Shown here in pieces: positions 44,416 through 51,818 of a stretch of DNA of 64,000 bases (within the stretch, counting starts at the first letter, position 1; the number at the start of each line of letters is the position of its first letter). A program made the translations under genes and the position numbers. The DNA comes from CAWIXB01 sp963839955. Lineage in GTDB: Bacteria; Actinomycetota; Actinomycetes; JACCUZ01. The DNA lies in assembly GCA_963839955.1 (NCBI GenBank), contig CAWIXB010000001.1, positions 2,542,001 to 2,606,000 on the forward strand, in the 5' to 3' direction. Under the pieces are notes generated by a model. It was given only the letters and a program-made list of their open reading frames with translations, was not told the origin of the DNA and did not search any database.

Positions 44416-44748
44416 ATGACCGCATCACACACTTTCGACGACATTCCGGAGATTGCTGCAGCTCAGCGTTCGCTCGCCGGGTTCGCCGACCGCGTCGCCG
44501 CAGACCCGGACAACGTCGAGAAGGGGCTCGTCCAACTCGTGCTCTCGCTCGTCGAGCTGCTCCGACAGCTGATGGAGCGCCAGGCGGTACGCCGGGTGGA
44601 GGCGGGCGGACTGACCGACGAGCAGATCGAGCGGCTAGGCACGACGTTGATGCTGCTGAACAAGCGCATGGGCGAACTCCGGGACCTCTTCGGCCTCACC
44701 GAGGACGACCTCTCCCTCGATCTCGGGCCGCTCGGCCGCACGGTGTGA
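44416..44748 (+). CDS. gvpK: Gas vesicle protein K, orphan
   Basis: The 110-residue product matches the GvpK family well: EKGLVQLVLSLVELLRQL, MERQAVRRVEAGGLTDEQ, ERLGTTLMLLNKRM, and the closing DLSLDLGPLG. GvpK is an accessory protein of gas-vesicle assembly. GGAG lies eight bases before the ATG. No gvpA, gvpF/L, gvpG or gvpO is seen elsewhere in the window, so it may be a remnant of a lost cluster or work with genes elsewhere. The next genes are also decayed. Confidence 0.9.
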   Translation: MTASHTFDDIPEIAAAQRSLAGFADRVAADPDNVEKGLVQLVLSLVELLRQLMERQAVRRVEAGGLTDEQIERLGTTLMLLNKRMGELRDLFGLTEDDLSLDLGPLGRTV

Positions 44749-44777
44749 CGACACGCACGGCGTTTCCGTCGCCAGCG

Positions 44778-45035
44778 TCAGCCGCCGAGGCCGCCGGAGA
44801 ACGTGCCCAGCAGGTCCTGCGGATTGATGCCGATGTCGCCGCCCGGTGAAGTAACGCTCCTTCCGGACTTCCTCGGACACGGTCTCCTCGGACTGCTCGG
44901 CGTCCTTCGTGACTTGACCCGCTCCACTGGGACAGCCTCCCTGAACGCCCTTGCTGATGACGCACGTCTCTTGATGCCGCGCGGAAACCTCTGACTCGCT
45001 CGATCTCGGCCAGTCGCCAGCACCGTTTGAGTCAA
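44778..45035 (-). pseudogene. Frameshifted remnant of a DUF2382 (YsnF-like) gene
   Basis: Three frames in succession read like one protein: EAVPVERV, then VTKDAEQSEETVSEEVRKE, then GGDIGINPQDLLGTFSGGLGG with a stop at 44778. The first two pieces match the charged repeat of DUF2382 stress proteins. Two frameshifts are needed to join them and the N-terminus is missing. I see no intact alternative ORF in this 298-base gap. Confidence 0.55.
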
Positions 45036-45046
45036 TCGCAGCGCGC

Positions 45047-46360
45047 CTACTGAAACGCGTTCGCGGCCAGGCGTGTGACGTCGAGGATCGGGACGTCATA
45101 CAGGACCCGTCCGGGCAGACGGGCGGGTGACTGCATGGGCCGGTTCATACCGTGGCGCCACACCAGCAGCCTGGCCCGGCGCCCCTCGTTGAGAGCGATG
45201 ACAAGCCACCGGCCATCCGGACCGAACGCGAGGCCGGCGGAAGTCTTGGGTGCCAGCTCCACCCCGGGGACCACCGTGAGCACGCCGGTGACGAGATCCT
45301 GGACGGCCAGGTCCGACGGTCCCCCCGGATGCCCCGTCGCGTAGCGCGGGTCCGGCTCGGGACGGGACAGCTGGAACGCGGCGTATCGTCCGTCCGCACT
45401 CAGGACGAACTCCGACGTCGGCGTTCGACCCGTCGGCAGCGGGTAGCGACGCAAGCCCCCGTCGACCCCGATGCGGGTGAGGAGGCAGTCGGTCCTGGCC
45501 TCGCACGTCGTCTGGGTGAGGACGAACCGGTCCGTCGCGGCGGCGACGTAGCCGCGGCCGCCGAGTGGCCGGATGTCGGCCGGGTCATCACGAGATACAG
45601 CGGCAATGGGGTAGCCCTCGTCGCTGAACTGCTGGCCATCACGCCTGACGTTGCCGATGAAGTCGCGCCGAGTCACCTCGGCGGGGTCGAAGCCGGACGG
45701 GAGGGTGACGGACGGACCGACGTCGACGGGTCGCAGCTCCACCGGCTTGACGGTCGAGTCCTGGCGATAGGAGAAGGCCCACGTGGCGTCCGGTCCCGGC
45801 AGCAGTGCATCGACACGACGTCGCAGCGGCGCACCCACGGTGCGCCGCGCGACGTCGACGCTGAGCACCGTGCCCGCCGCGGATGTCGACAGCGTGTCGC
45901 AGCGAACTCGCAGGGCGGCCGCCCCCTCCGGTGCAGCGACCAACTCGGTCACCGGGCCGCCGCGGGCTTGCGGCGGCTCGGTGAGGCGCCGCACGGCACC
46001 GGTGTCGACATCGACCAGCCGCAGCCCGTCGCCACCGACAAGGACCTTGATTCCCGTCGTGGCCCGTCGAAGCCAGCTCGCGGAGAGGAGCGGCAGCGAG
46101 GCGGTGCTGCCGCACGCCGCACCCGCAGTCGGCCACGGCCGCACATCGGGGGCCGGCCCACTGACCCGGTGGCTCGGTGATGTGGCGGCTGGCGTGGGCG
46201 GAGCCTCGGGGCCGGACGGCGACGCACGTAGCAGGTCTGTGACGTCAAAGTGGGCCACACCTGTCGCCACGGCTGCCACGACGACTACCGCCCCGACCGG
46301 CCGCACCCATCGGCGTCGTCGCGACGGACCGTCCGGTCCGTGACCGATAACGTCCGCCAT
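45047..46360 (-). CDS. Membrane-anchored beta-propeller-like hypothetical protein
   Basis: I do not recognise the family. The 437-residue protein has an Arg-rich cytosolic start, one membrane helix (about 21-38), a Pro/Ser linker, then an external domain of repeated beta-strand blades with WD-like segments (GGDGLRLVDVDTGAVRRL, LSADGRYAAFQL, LAFGPDGRWLVIAL). Four cysteines in the external part could form disulfides. The layout matches surface TolB- or propeller-type proteins. It is divergent from the DUF7144 remnant. Confidence 0.75.
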   Translation of the reverse strand: MADVIGHGPDGPSRRRRWVRPVGAVVVVAAVATGVAHFDVTDLLRASPSGPEAPPTPAATSPSHRVSGPAPDVRPWPTAGAACGSTASLPLLSASWLRRATTGIKVLVGGDGLRLVDVDTGAVRRLTEPPQARGGPVTELVAAPEGAAALRVRCDTLSTSAAGTVLSVDVARRTVGAPLRRRVDALLPGPDATWAFSYRQDSTVKPVELRPVDVGPSVTLPSGFDPAEVTRRDFIGNVRRDGQQFSDEGYPIAAVSRDDPADIRPLGGRGYVAAATDRFVLTQTTCEARTDCLLTRIGVDGGLRRYPLPTGRTPTSEFVLSADGRYAAFQLSRPEPDPRYATGHPGGPSDLAVQDLVTGVLTVVPGVELAPKTSAGLAFGPDGRWLVIALNEGRRARLLVWRHGMNRPMQSPARLPGRVLYDVPILDVTRLAANAFQ

Positions 46361-46459
46361 GTCCCTATCAGAGCACCAGCAGGCATGGCGCGCCCAGGGC
46401 TCGCGCGTAGACCGGCGTCCCCGGGTTCAGCAGAGAATCTCGCTGTCACCGACGGCTCG

Positions 46460-46480
46460 CCTCCCCCGTCAAGGGGGAGG
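46460..46480. promoter_or_regulatory. Perfect dyad upstream of DUF7144 gene
   Basis: cctccccc pairs with gggggagg across a five-base loop, and gtcacc / ggtgac extend the symmetry outside it. It sits about 67 bases before the DUF7144 ATG. The shape is like MerR-family operators but could also be a terminator for nothing evident. Confidence 0.4.
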
Positions 46481-46546
46481 TGACGGCCGCGAGGCGCTCG
46501 TAGCGTCGGGCCAGCGCATCCCTGCGTGCCTCACGAGGAGGACACC

Positions 46547-46765
46547 ATGACCACAACGCAAGACGGGCGCTCCACGACCGGCGAACCGACCGCGTGGGTC
46601 GGCTGGATCTCGTTCGCAGCGGTGATGCTGCTGTTGACCGGCACGTTCAACCTCGTCGAAGGGCTCGCGGCCCTGCGTAACGACGAGGCCTTCGTGGCCA
46701 CGGACGAAGGTCTTCTGGCCTTCGACCTGACCACCTGGGGCTGGATTCATCTCCTGTTCGGCGCC
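46547..46765 (+). pseudogene. DUF7144 membrane protein, N-terminal half
   Basis: The 73 codons match the first half of DUF7144 proteins: WVGWISFAAVMLLLTGTFN, VEGLAAL, LLAFDLTTWGWIHLLFGA. GAGGAGG precedes the ATG. After codon 73 the family match stops, and the frame runs 12 unrelated residues to a stop at 46804. The missing half lies at 47244-47447 on the other strand. Flipping 46766-47447 rejoins the two in frame as a 140-residue protein of normal length. Confidence 0.85.
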
Positions 46766-47225
46766 ACCCGCCGAACTTGTAGGCGAACCGTTCGCTGCGC
46801 ATGACTGCGACGGCGATGACGATCCCTACCACCGAGATGACCAGCCCGATCAGGGCCAGTGTCACGATCGAGCCCGGCACGTCCTCCTGCGTGCTCAGCA
46901 GCGGTAGTGCGACCCACCGGAAGCCCAGCCCGTCGGTGGTAAGGCTGTATGCCCCCGCCTTGGAGGCCTCGACGGTCATCGCGAGCGCGGCCAGGAGCAC
47001 AATCGCGCGCGGCTCGAGAGAGGTGAGAGCGTCCCAGACGTCGGAGTAGTCGGCAAAGCTCGGGATGATCACGCCTAAGATCAGGTACAGCAACAGCGCG
47101 ACGAGCGCCGCGCGCACCATCACCTGCACCGGGGACGGCTTCTGCGTCTCCAGGTAAGACGGCACCGTCACTTCTGCCGCCTCGGCCGAGCCCTCGGAGG
47201 ACGGCGCGTGGTCGCTGTGTCCCAT
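46766..47225 (-). pseudogene. Flippase-like (LPG-synthase membrane domain) fragment, inside the inverted segment
   Basis: From an ATG at 47225 the frame encodes 153 residues: a charged start, then membrane helices. YSDVWDALTSLEPRAIVLLA and VPGSIVTLALIGLVISVVG resemble separate parts of the UPF0104/lysylphosphatidylglycerol-synthase membrane domain, with the middle missing. At 46766 it meets the DUF7144 N-half in antisense and continues only as read-through to 46647. Truncation and the missing middle suggest a non-functional gene; the family call is tentative. Confidence 0.6.
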
Positions 47226-47243
47226 CGACGTGTGCCCTCCCGG

Positions 47244-47447
47244 CTACAAGACCGGACCGGCCTCGTCACCGTGCACGACCAGCGCCCACAGGATGAGCAT
47301 GTCCAGGGCGATGATCAGTATGGCCCATGGGGCGTGCGCGGAAACGAAGGTCAGCTGCGCGATCGCGTTCAACGACACCAGGCCGATCGCGACGATGCGT
47401 GCCCACGTCGCCGCCTTGAACAGGGCGGACCCGGTTGCGAACTGGAC
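47244..47447 (-). pseudogene. DUF7144 membrane protein, C-terminal half
   Basis: The frame reads VQFATGSALFKAATWARI, AIGLVSLNAIAQLTF, PWAILIIALDMLILWALVVHG and ends GDEAGPVL with a stop at 47244. This is the second half of a DUF7144 protein. It has no start of its own and is preceded in antisense by unrelated sequence. It ends 18 bases before the flippase-like fragment, so both would be co-oriented in one operon before the inversion. Confidence 0.85.
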
Positions 47448-48058
47448 GCCACTCGCCCGACTAGGTCGGCAACCGCCCGGACGAACCGGTCCCAGGTCAA
47501 AGATGGCGAGTCCGAGCGCGACCAGGACCGTGGCGATCACGAGCGAGACGGCGACCGAGTTGCAGCTGGCGGGCAGCAGGTGGGGCCGATGAGGACGGCG
47601 GGCACGGTGAGCACCGGCAGGGCGAGGAGCACGCCGGTGGTGAGCAAACCGGTCGCGCTGAGGACCGCTCCGACCGCGGCGGGCCGCTGCCCGGACTGGA
47701 TGAGCATGCGTGCCTGCACGACACCGCCGGACGCCGCGCCACCAGGAATGATGCGGCTGGCTGCGTTGCCTGCCAGTTGAGACGTGGCGATGTCGAGCCA
47801 CCGGGACCCCGGCAGCGCGATGCGCAGGAGCAGCCACAAGCTCACGAAGCTGACGGCCTCCAGCGCGCCGACGAGGACGAACCAGAGCGGTCGTACGTCG
47901 CCGAGACTGGGCCAGGCATCGAAGAGGGTCAGCAGGCTGGGTGCGACGACGTACAGGCCGGCCGCCGTCACGAGTAGCCCGAGGGCTCGCCCTCCCCACC
48001 GTCGAAGGTGCCGGGCCTGCGCCACCGGTCTACCGTCGCCTCTCGGCAGGCTCCGCAT
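47448..48058 (-). pseudogene. Flippase-like (UPF0104/LPG-synthase membrane domain) gene, frameshifted and truncated
   Basis: From an ATG at 48058 the frame encodes the N-terminal half of a UPF0104-type membrane protein (GLYVVAPSLLTLFDAWPSL, SQLAGNAASRIIPGGAASGGVV, LLTTGVLLALPVLTVPAVLIGP). It then slips: the next recognisable part, SVAVSLVIATVLVALGLAIF, is in another frame about 47570-47500, and the original frame stops at 47537. The C-terminal ~130 residues of the family are absent. It starts 15 bases from the tRNA-Ala 3' end. Confidence 0.7.
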
Positions 48059-48073
48059 GCATGTACTACCGGG

Positions 48074-48146
48074 TGGAGCTGAGGGGACTCGAACCCCTGA
48101 CCCCCACACTGCCAGTGTGGTGCGCTACCAGCTGCGCCACAGCCCC
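48074..48146 (-). tRNA. tRNA-Ala (GGC anticodon)
   Basis: The minus strand folds as a normal 73-base tRNA: acceptor GGGGCTG with CAGCTCC, D-arm GCGC/GCGC, anticodon stem CCACA/TGTGG with loop CTGGCAG (anticodon GGC, reading Ala GCC), and T-arm AGGGG-TTCGAGT-CCCCT. The 3' CCA is not encoded (ACCC follows). It borders the rearranged zone, a common integration or recombination neighbourhood; no attachment-site duplication was found. Confidence 0.96.
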
Positions 48147-48338
48147 GGATCTCCCGCTCCAGCGGGCCCGGCAAGTCTAACGGCTCTCCCGAGCGGTCAC
48201 GAACCGGCGGGGTCCCGCTCACGCAACAGACCCCGACGCCGTGGCCACGACCCTCGTGCTGGTCGGCCCCGGTGAACGTCAATCGCTGCGGCTGAAAGCG
48301 GGACTATCGGCCGGATCTCCTGCGCCTCGACGGTTCCC

Positions 48339-48382
48339 GGGATACGTTCCCCGGGACAGCGGGATACGTCTCCCGGGGACAG
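48339..48382. repeat. Two tandem 22-bp repeats before the kinase gene
   Basis: gggatacgttccccgggacagc (first 20 bases shared) at 48339-48360 is followed directly by a near copy at 48361-48382. They end 29 bases before the kinase GTG, a good position for operators. The rest of 48147-48411 shows nothing else. Confidence 0.7.
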
Positions 48383-48411
48383 GTTGAACGGTTATCCGTC
48401 ACGGGGGGCAC

Positions 48412-50079
48412 GTGAAGACGTTTGGGCTGTATGAGGTTCTGGACCTTGTTGCCGTCGGGTCGACCGGGACGGTCTACCGCGCCCAGCACTCCGAGCTGAC
48501 TCGCGTCGCGGCGATCAAGGAACTGCACCCGGAGATGCGTGATCTCCCAGGGTTGCTGGAGCGACTGCGCGCCGAGGCACAACTCCTCGCTGAGCTGGAC
48601 AACCCGCACCTCGTGGCGATCTACGACTACGTGGAGGACGCGGACAGTGCGTGGATCGCCGAAGAATGGGTGGAGGGTTCCTCACTCGAGGCCATCCTGA
48701 TCGCCCATCGTCAGCTGACGCCAGAGCAGTCGCTGGGCGTGCTCCGAGGCGCCCTGATCGGCCTCGCGAGCGCACACGAGCGCGGTGTCGTGCATCGCGA
48801 CATCGCCCCCACCAACATCCTCGCGGACATGGCGGGGACGTCGAAGCTCGTCGACTTCGGGCTCGCGGCGCAGGTGGGCCGTAGCGGGGTGTGCGGAACA
48901 CCGGCGTACGTCAGCCCCGAGGCGGCGCGCGGCGCAGAGGTTGGCAAGAGCAGCGACGTCTACTCGGCAGCCGCCGTGCTGTTCACCCTGCTGTCTGGCC
49001 ACCCGCCGTTCCGCGGCAGCGATGCCTCGGGCATGTTGCGCAGCCACATGACTGAGCCTGCCCCGGCCCTGTCCGGGTTCGGCGAGCGACTGGCCGAGCT
49101 CGTGGCGAAGGGAATGGCGAAGGACCCGACGGTCCGGCAGCCGGACGCGGCCGCGTTCCTGGCTGAGCTCGAGGAGGCGGCGGAGGAACGCTACGGCGCA
49201 AACTGGTTGCAGCGCGCGTCGATCGCCGGGTTGGTCGCGAGCACCGCGGCAGGCGCGACAGCGACCGCCACCGCTGGGTCAGGCGCTTCAGCCTCCGCCT
49301 CGGCCGCCGGCCCGACAGTGCTGACCACGGCGGCGGCCGTCACCGGGGTGGCGGCCAAAGTCGCGACCCGGAGTGTCCCCAAGGTGGCGATGATCGCAAC
49401 AGCCGCAGTGGTCACGGTGGCCGCCGGTGCCGTTGCCGCCGTGGCACTCACGGGCACATCGAGTGATCCTGGCACTTCGGCAAAGGCAGCCAGCACATCG
49501 TCGAGCGACCCTGGTGCATCGTCCACGGGTGCCGCCACGTCGTCTGCCAAGCCGGGGGCAAGCACGAGCGCCGGAGCGACGCAACCAGCTGCGGCCGGGC
49601 CAGTGACGCAGCCGCCCAGCACCAGCGCGCCCACCGGTGTCTACGTCCTCAAGGAGGTGGTCGTAGCGAGCAACATCCCGGGCGTCGCAGTCGGGCAGTC
49701 GACCACCGAGCAGTGGACCCTGGCGCTCACGTGCAACCCGGGCGGGTGCACGGGAGGGATCAAGGGTGACGCCGGGACCGTGCCGGGGGCGTTCGACGGC
49801 TCGGCCCTGGTCCAGGAGACAGACCCGGCACCGGTCCTCGACGAGGGGCCATGCGTCGACCGGAAAACGGGGAAGGTCGACCCCGACACCCACTACAAGC
49901 GGTCAACGGTCTACTCCGGCACTCCGCTCGTCGTGACGAAACGCGATGCCTCCGGCGTCCCGCTGGCGATGACAGGCACGCGCAAGGTGGCCGTCACGAT
50001 CCTGGAGACCTCGAACGGTTGCGATCCGGACCCGAAGCAGACAGCAACGTTCAAGCGGACCCTCACGAAGCGCGGCTGA
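48412..50079 (+). CDS. Membrane Ser/Thr kinase with HRDIAPTN catalytic loop
   Basis: The 555-residue protein has a kinase domain (about 6-265): VGSTGTVYRA, AIKEL, HRDIAPTN, DFGLA and TPAYVSPEAA. The catalytic-loop Lys of HRDxKPxN is Ala, which could lower phosphate transfer though Asp and Asn are intact. A Ser/Ala-rich linker and a membrane helix (about 325-348) lead to an external ~140-residue domain with four cysteines (CNPGGC, GPCVD, NGCDP). Start is GTG. The lipoprotein gene follows 45 bases later and may act with it. Confidence 0.92.
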   Translation: MKTFGLYEVLDLVAVGSTGTVYRAQHSELTRVAAIKELHPEMRDLPGLLERLRAEAQLLAELDNPHLVAIYDYVEDADSAWIAEEWVEGSSLEAILIAHRQLTPEQSLGVLRGALIGLASAHERGVVHRDIAPTNILADMAGTSKLVDFGLAAQVGRSGVCGTPAYVSPEAARGAEVGKSSDVYSAAAVLFTLLSGHPPFRGSDASGMLRSHMTEPAPALSGFGERLAELVAKGMAKDPTVRQPDAAAFLAELEEAAEERYGANWLQRASIAGLVASTAAGATATATAGSGASASASAAGPTVLTTAAAVTGVAAKVATRSVPKVAMIATAAVVTVAAGAVAAVALTGTSSDPGTSAKAASTSSSDPGASSTGAATSSAKPGASTSAGATQPAAAGPVTQPPSTSAPTGVYVLKEVVVASNIPGVAVGQSTTEQWTLALTCNPGGCTGGIKGDAGTVPGAFDGSALVQETDPAPVLDEGPCVDRKTGKVDPDTHYKRSTVYSGTPLVVTKRDASGVPLAMTGTRKVAVTILETSNGCDPDPKQTATFKRTLTKRG

Positions 50080-50124
50080 TCTCAGTCCGCACCGACGCAC
50101 GACCTCAGCGAAGGGTACGTAACC

Positions 50125-50847
50125 ATGCATGTTGAACACGTCCGAGGGCTCCGGCTCGGGTCTCTCCTCCTGCTGCTGGCGTCGGTCGCCGCGTGCGGCG
50201 GTGGGGCAACCGCCGACTCACCGAGCCCGAGCGTCTCTCCAGTTCTGCGCAGCGCCGCACAGGAGGCCAAGATCGCGCAGCGGGCGCTCGTCACCGAGAC
50301 AGATCTGGGCGCGCCCTGGGTCGCAGTGAAGGATGAGAAGCCTGCTGCGACTGACACCCCCGCCGAGTTCTGCCCGGGACAGCCAGCCCCATCCGCGACC
50401 GTGAAGCCGCGCGCCCGCCAGAACACCACGCTGAACGAGGGAGCGAAGCCCGGCTCCGCCATCGGCAGCTTCTCGGTCGCAACACTGGAACCGGGTCAGG
50501 AGAAGGCCTGGCGCGACGCCGTCACCACGGCCCTGGACGGGTGCCGGACCTACCGACAGAAGGATGGCTACTTCGTCACCGCCACCGACATCGAGACGCT
50601 CCCGCGGGTGAAGGGCGCGGACGAGGTGACCGGATTCATCGAGCGCATCCATGAGGACATCGAGTACACGAAGCTCTTGTACGTGCGGCAGTACCTGATG
50701 GCCCGGAGCGGGCGGCTTGTCAGCACGACTCAGTACGCCGTGGTCCAGCCGAAGAGCGATCCCACCGGCAGCGATCTCACGGTGGTGACGCGGCTGGCAA
50801 CGAAGCAGGCGGCGAAGGCGACCGCAGCCTTTAGCAGCAGCAAGTAG
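50125..50847 (+). CDS. Putative lipoprotein
   Basis: The 240-residue protein starts with a signal peptide ending in the lipobox ASVAAC (Cys near residue 24), followed by a Gly/Ser/Pro spacer. The mature part, with two later cysteines (EFCPGQ, DGCRTY), resembles the external sensor-like domains found beside actinobacterial kinases such as PknH, but I cannot assign a family. It follows the kinase gene on the same strand and could be its external partner. Confidence 0.82.
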   Translation: MHVEHVRGLRLGSLLLLLASVAACGGGATADSPSPSVSPVLRSAAQEAKIAQRALVTETDLGAPWVAVKDEKPAATDTPAEFCPGQPAPSATVKPRARQNTTLNEGAKPGSAIGSFSVATLEPGQEKAWRDAVTTALDGCRTYRQKDGYFVTATDIETLPRVKGADEVTGFIERIHEDIEYTKLLYVRQYLMARSGRLVSTTQYAVVQPKSDPTGSDLTVVTRLATKQAAKATAAFSSSK

Positions 50848-50874
50848 CCGGCCCCCTGCCGCATTCGTCAACGG

Positions 50875-51696
50875 CTACCGCGGGGTGCCCGCAGGCTGGG
50901 AACCAGCCAGGTCAGAGATCGCCCTTGCGACCTCCTCTGCGCTCTTCGGGCGCTGCTCCGGATCCGTCGAGAGGCAGCGAGCAACCAGGGCAGTTGTGGC
51001 CGTGTCGAGTGAGGGATCGATCGCAGGCTCACTCGACAGGACCTTGCGCAGGGCGAGCAACGCATCTCCGGCCGCCAGCTCACCGTAGAGTCCGCTGTCT
51101 GTCAGCGCCCGATGAAGGGTCGCGCCCAACGACCAGATGTCCGAGGCGCTACTCGCGCGTCCTCCTCGAAGCAGCGCCGGATCCATGAACTCCACCGAGC
51201 CGACGGGTCCCATCGCCGACATCGTCATCCCCGGTTGAAGCAACTGGGCGAGACCGAGATCTGACAGCTTCGCTCCCCCGTCGTAGAGGAGGACATTCGC
51301 CGGCTTGATGTCGCGGTGCACGATGCCTGCCTCATGGAGCGCGTGCACGGCAAGGGCAGCATGCTCCACGGCCCGAAATACCTCGGCGCGTGACATCTGT
51401 TGGACCGGAGCAGCGAGGGAGCCCAGCGGGCAGTACTCCATCGCGTAGTAGAAGACTCCGTCCTGCTGGCCGGCGTCATACAGCGAGACCAGGTACGGCG
51501 ACCGTACGGCAGCGAACGCACGCAGCTCCTTGGTCGCACGGCGGAAGACGTCGTCGGTGGCGCGGCCCGCGAGGACCTTGACGGCCACCTGTTCGGCGTC
51601 GATCGGTAACCGGGCGGGCGTCGCGGCGAGGTGAAATGTGCCGTTGTTCCCCTCGCCGAGGAACCTGATGAACTCGTAGTCCGCGATGCCTTGCAC
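50875..51696 (-). CDS. Soluble Ser/Thr protein kinase
   Basis: The 273-residue protein is little more than a kinase domain: LGEGNNGTFHL, VAVKVL, HRDIKPANVLL, SDLGLA (DLG in place of DFG, tolerated in kinases) and DIWSLGATLHRAL. No membrane helix or extra domain is seen. I prefer the GTG at 51696, which has GAGGG about ten bases upstream, to an ATG at 51759 that would place a strong dyad inside the gene. It is divergent from the antiporter gene. Confidence 0.88.
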   Translation of the reverse strand: MQGIADYEFIRFLGEGNNGTFHLAATPARLPIDAEQVAVKVLAGRATDDVFRRATKELRAFAAVRSPYLVSLYDAGQQDGVFYYAMEYCPLGSLAAPVQQMSRAEVFRAVEHAALAVHALHEAGIVHRDIKPANVLLYDGGAKLSDLGLAQLLQPGMTMSAMGPVGSVEFMDPALLRGGRASSASDIWSLGATLHRALTDSGLYGELAAGDALLALRKVLSSEPAIDPSLDTATTALVARCLSTDPEQRPKSAEEVARAISDLAGSQPAGTPR

Positions 51697-51733
51697 CGAA
51701 ACACCACCCTCTGCCACTGGTCTTGCGTATGTG

Positions 51734-51763
51734 CAGCATGCCGCCTTGAAGCAAGGCATGCTG
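51734..51763. promoter_or_regulatory. Stem-loop/dyad between kinase and antiporter
   Basis: cagcatgcc (51734-51742) and ggcatgctg (51755-51763) are perfect inverted repeats; an inner gccttg/caaggc pairing is an alternative. It lies in the divergent promoter region, and could be an operator or a leader hairpin of the kinase. Confidence 0.5.
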
Positions 51764-51818
51764 TGAACACAGCAAGACCGGTGGCGTTTCTTACAGATGG
51801 CGGGGGGCTCTCAGCCGC

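Noticed and set aside
46766..47447. Invertase-type switch with inverted repeats at the ends of the inversion
   Set aside because: The two ends share only a few bases in inverted orientation and no recombinase gene is nearby, so a programmed switch is not supported by sequence alone.
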